From positions 64,271 through 128,270 of the forward strand of contig NZ_KI535366.1 in NCBI RefSeq assembly GCF_000160035.2: DNA of 64,000 nt, read 5' to 3'. Shown piece after piece: positions 62,688 through 64,000 of the stretch (position 1 is its first letter; each line of letters starts with the position of its first letter). The DNA comes from Catonella morbi ATCC 51271. GTDB taxonomy: Bacteria; Bacillota; Clostridia; Lachnospirales; Lachnospiraceae. The notes beneath the pieces are model-generated. The model was given only the letters and a program-made list of their open reading frames with translations. It was not told the origin of the DNA and did no database searches. Position numbers and translations under genes: made by a program.

Positions 62688-63468
62688 ATGGCAGATGTAA
62701 AAAATATTAAAAATTATAGATGATATGTCAGATTATGTTGACAGCCACAATGCAGGTCCTTTATCCAGAGATAAGATAAAGATTTCCAAGGATGAACTGT
62801 TTAATTATATTGACAAACTTAGACAGACCTTACCAAATGAGCTTGAAGAGGCGTCAAAGATAACCAAAGCTAAGAATGAAATTTTAAAGGCTGCTATGAA
62901 CAAGGCGGTTCAGATCGAAGAAGAAGCCAAAAAACAACTTCAAGAGCTTATTAAAGAAGATCAAGTTGTGATTGCCGCTGATAAAGAGGCTCAAAATATT
63001 ATTGATAATGCAGAAAAAGAAGCTGATGATATTATCAAGGAAGCTGAAGAAATGGCAACCGAGATAAAAATCGGTGCTCTTTCTTATGCAGAAGAGATGC
63101 TCGCAACAGTAGAGAAAATGGTTTCTCATAATCTTAAAGTGACTGTGGAAAACTCTGACAGTGTTATAGAGACCTTAAATAATACTCTTGATATAGTTAA
63201 GAATAACAGAGATGAATTAAATGCTCAGATTCTTGAGGCCAGAGAAGTTAACGGTTATATCTCGGAAGAAAATGAAGAAGAGGAAACACAGGAAAGATTT
63301 ACCGTAAAAGTTTCTCCTGAAGATTTTGAAGAAGAGGACTCTGTTCAAAAAGATGACAACAAAGCCCTTGATGAAGAAGATGATGAATTTGATGATGAAG
63401 AAGAAGATGATGAACAGCTTTATGACCTCACCAATAAATTCTCATTTAAGAAGAAAAGAGATAAATAA
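62688..63468 (+). CDS. Coiled-coil protein (V-type ATP synthase subunit H-like) with apparent frameshift at its start
   Basis: The main frame from ATG 62725 encodes 247 residues, a long acidic coiled coil (EEAKKQLQELIKEDQVVIAAD, IDNAEKEADDIIKEAEEMAT) like the 'ATPase'/DivIVA-like small proteins found after rsmD in Clostridia, and ends in a very acidic tail. However, the only ribosome site (GGAGAATGAG, 62675-62684) precedes ATG 62688, which opens MADVKN in another frame and stops at 62721. Removing one A from the A6 run 62699-62704 joins both as MADVKILKIIDDMSDYVDS, matching how such proteins normally begin. Either translation starts weakly at 62725, slippage in A6 restores the frame, or the base is an error or mutation. 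A short KDEL-like SKDELFNYIDKLRQTLPNEL segment is family-typical. Confidence 0.7.
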
Positions 63469-64000
63469 AGCTCTCTGAAGCTTCGTTGTGAGTGTGCAAA
63501 TTATAATTTTTAAATGAAATCTGACTATATAAAGCAGTCATAAACCTTGTAATTTCAAAGGTTTTTATGGCTGTTTTGTTTTTTAATTTGGAAACATCAC
63601 TTATTCTTGTAATAAGTTCGACATTTGTGCTGTTTTTAACTTCTCTGCCCACTGCGTTTAATATATCAATAGATTCACTTTTAATTGCAAGAGGCCTTAT
63701 ATAAGGGCAGAGGTCATAAGGCTGATTCATAGCTATGATATCTTTGGTAATTCCTCCGATTATATGATGTAAAACCCTGTCTATTCTTGCGTAAGTGTAG
63801 TTTTTTGACCACAAAGAAGCCGCAAAATCATCATAGGCAGAAGCCTTGCCAAACAGATTGCAGATTCTTGAAGCCAGGTCTTCGGTTACATCACTGTATC
63901 CGCCAAGAAGTTGTATTGCTGTTTTTTTGTTATTTTTGTAAATAATTTCTCCGAGTTTATAAAATAAAATATCGGAAAAATCATTGTTTTTTATATAGCT
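63446..64000 (-). CDS. tmcAL: tRNA(Met) cytidine acetate ligase TmcAL, C-terminal part
   Basis: The visible 184 codons are the C-terminal half of a TmcAL (YlbM, DUF795 nucleotidyltransferase-like) protein, which acetylates wobble C34 of elongator tRNA-Met using ATP and acetate. The frame stays open to the right edge, so the N-terminus and nucleotide-binding region lie outside the window. Recognisable: DFSDILFYKLG, GYSDVTEDLASRICN, ASLWSKNYTYARIDRVLHHII, and RMTLPNR-type positions replaced here by RKTAIKTFEIT. The last 23 bp overlap the 3' end of the converging coiled-coil gene. Confidence 0.88.
   Translation of the reverse strand, partial: SYIKNNDFSDILFYKLGEIIYKNNKKTAIQLLGGYSDVTEDLASRICNLFGKASAYDDFAASLWSKNYTYARIDRVLHHIIGGITKDIIAMNQPYDLCPYIRPLAIKSESIDILNAVGREVKNSTNVELITRISDVSKLKNKTAIKTFEITRFMTALYSQISFKNYNLHTHNEASESFIYLFSS

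Overview
The window looks like a chromosomal segment of a low-GC, AT-rich Gram-positive anaerobe of the class Clostridia, most likely a member of the Lachnospiraceae. That placement is an inference from gene order (a radC-mreBCD-PBP2-minCDE-rodA-mgsA block and a rimP-nusA-ylxRQ-infB-rbfA-nrnA-truB-ribF block), from the DivIVA/SepF/YlmH division cluster, and from strong GGAGG-type ribosome binding sites with frequent TTG/GTG starts. No phage, insertion sequence, rRNA or CRISPR array was seen. Almost all genes point right; the exceptions are the sugar transferase at the left edge, an acidic hypothetical gene near 23.8 kb and the tmcAL fragment at the right edge.

Region by region. 1-12.8 kb is an envelope region: an initiating sugar-phosphate transferase, an HtrA-type protease, an RlmL-like rRNA methyltransferase, rdgB, and a teichoic-acid-type cluster in which tarI and tarJ (CDP-ribitol supply) lie between two paralogous CDP-polyol phosphotransferases. 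A strongly folded 177-bp non-coding element, a membrane protein of unknown function and a secreted beta-helix protein follow. 13-17.6 kb holds carAB and a small unknown gene. 17.7-23.3 kb is a compositionally distinct, probably acquired cassette: response regulator, short-loop histidine kinase, ABC ATPase, FtsX-like permease and a truncated VanY-like gene, with a shared candidate operator in front of both transcription units. 24-29 kb carries miaA, a beta-CASP nuclease, a degenerate GGDEF protein, a CYTH protein and yaaA. 29.2-31.4 kb holds a tandemly duplicated two-gene unit of unknown function (A-B-A'-B'), in which the second B is a pseudogene.

31.4-49.8 kb is the cell-shape and division region: radC, mreBCD, PBP2 (mrdA), minCDE, rodA, mgsA, a D,D-carboxypeptidase lipoprotein, a small P-loop protein, a HlyD-like protein, yggS, sepF, ylmH, divIVA, aroB, lspA and an RluD-type pseudouridine synthase. 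These genes position the division site (Min, DivIVA, SepF) and run wall elongation (MreBCD-PBP2-RodA). A tRNA-Glu(CTC) with its own consensus promoter and terminator separates this from 50-63.5 kb, a transcription/translation block running rimP to recG. It ends with a SpoVK/CbbX-like AAA ATPase, rsmD and a coiled-coil ATP-synthase-subunit-like protein whose natural start appears frame-shifted in a run of six A.

The items I consider most worth a second look are the duplicated A/B unit, the folded 177-bp element, the A6 frameshift, the tandem 15-residue repeats in DivIVA, and the GGDEF protein that keeps its inhibitory site but has a degraded active-site motif.
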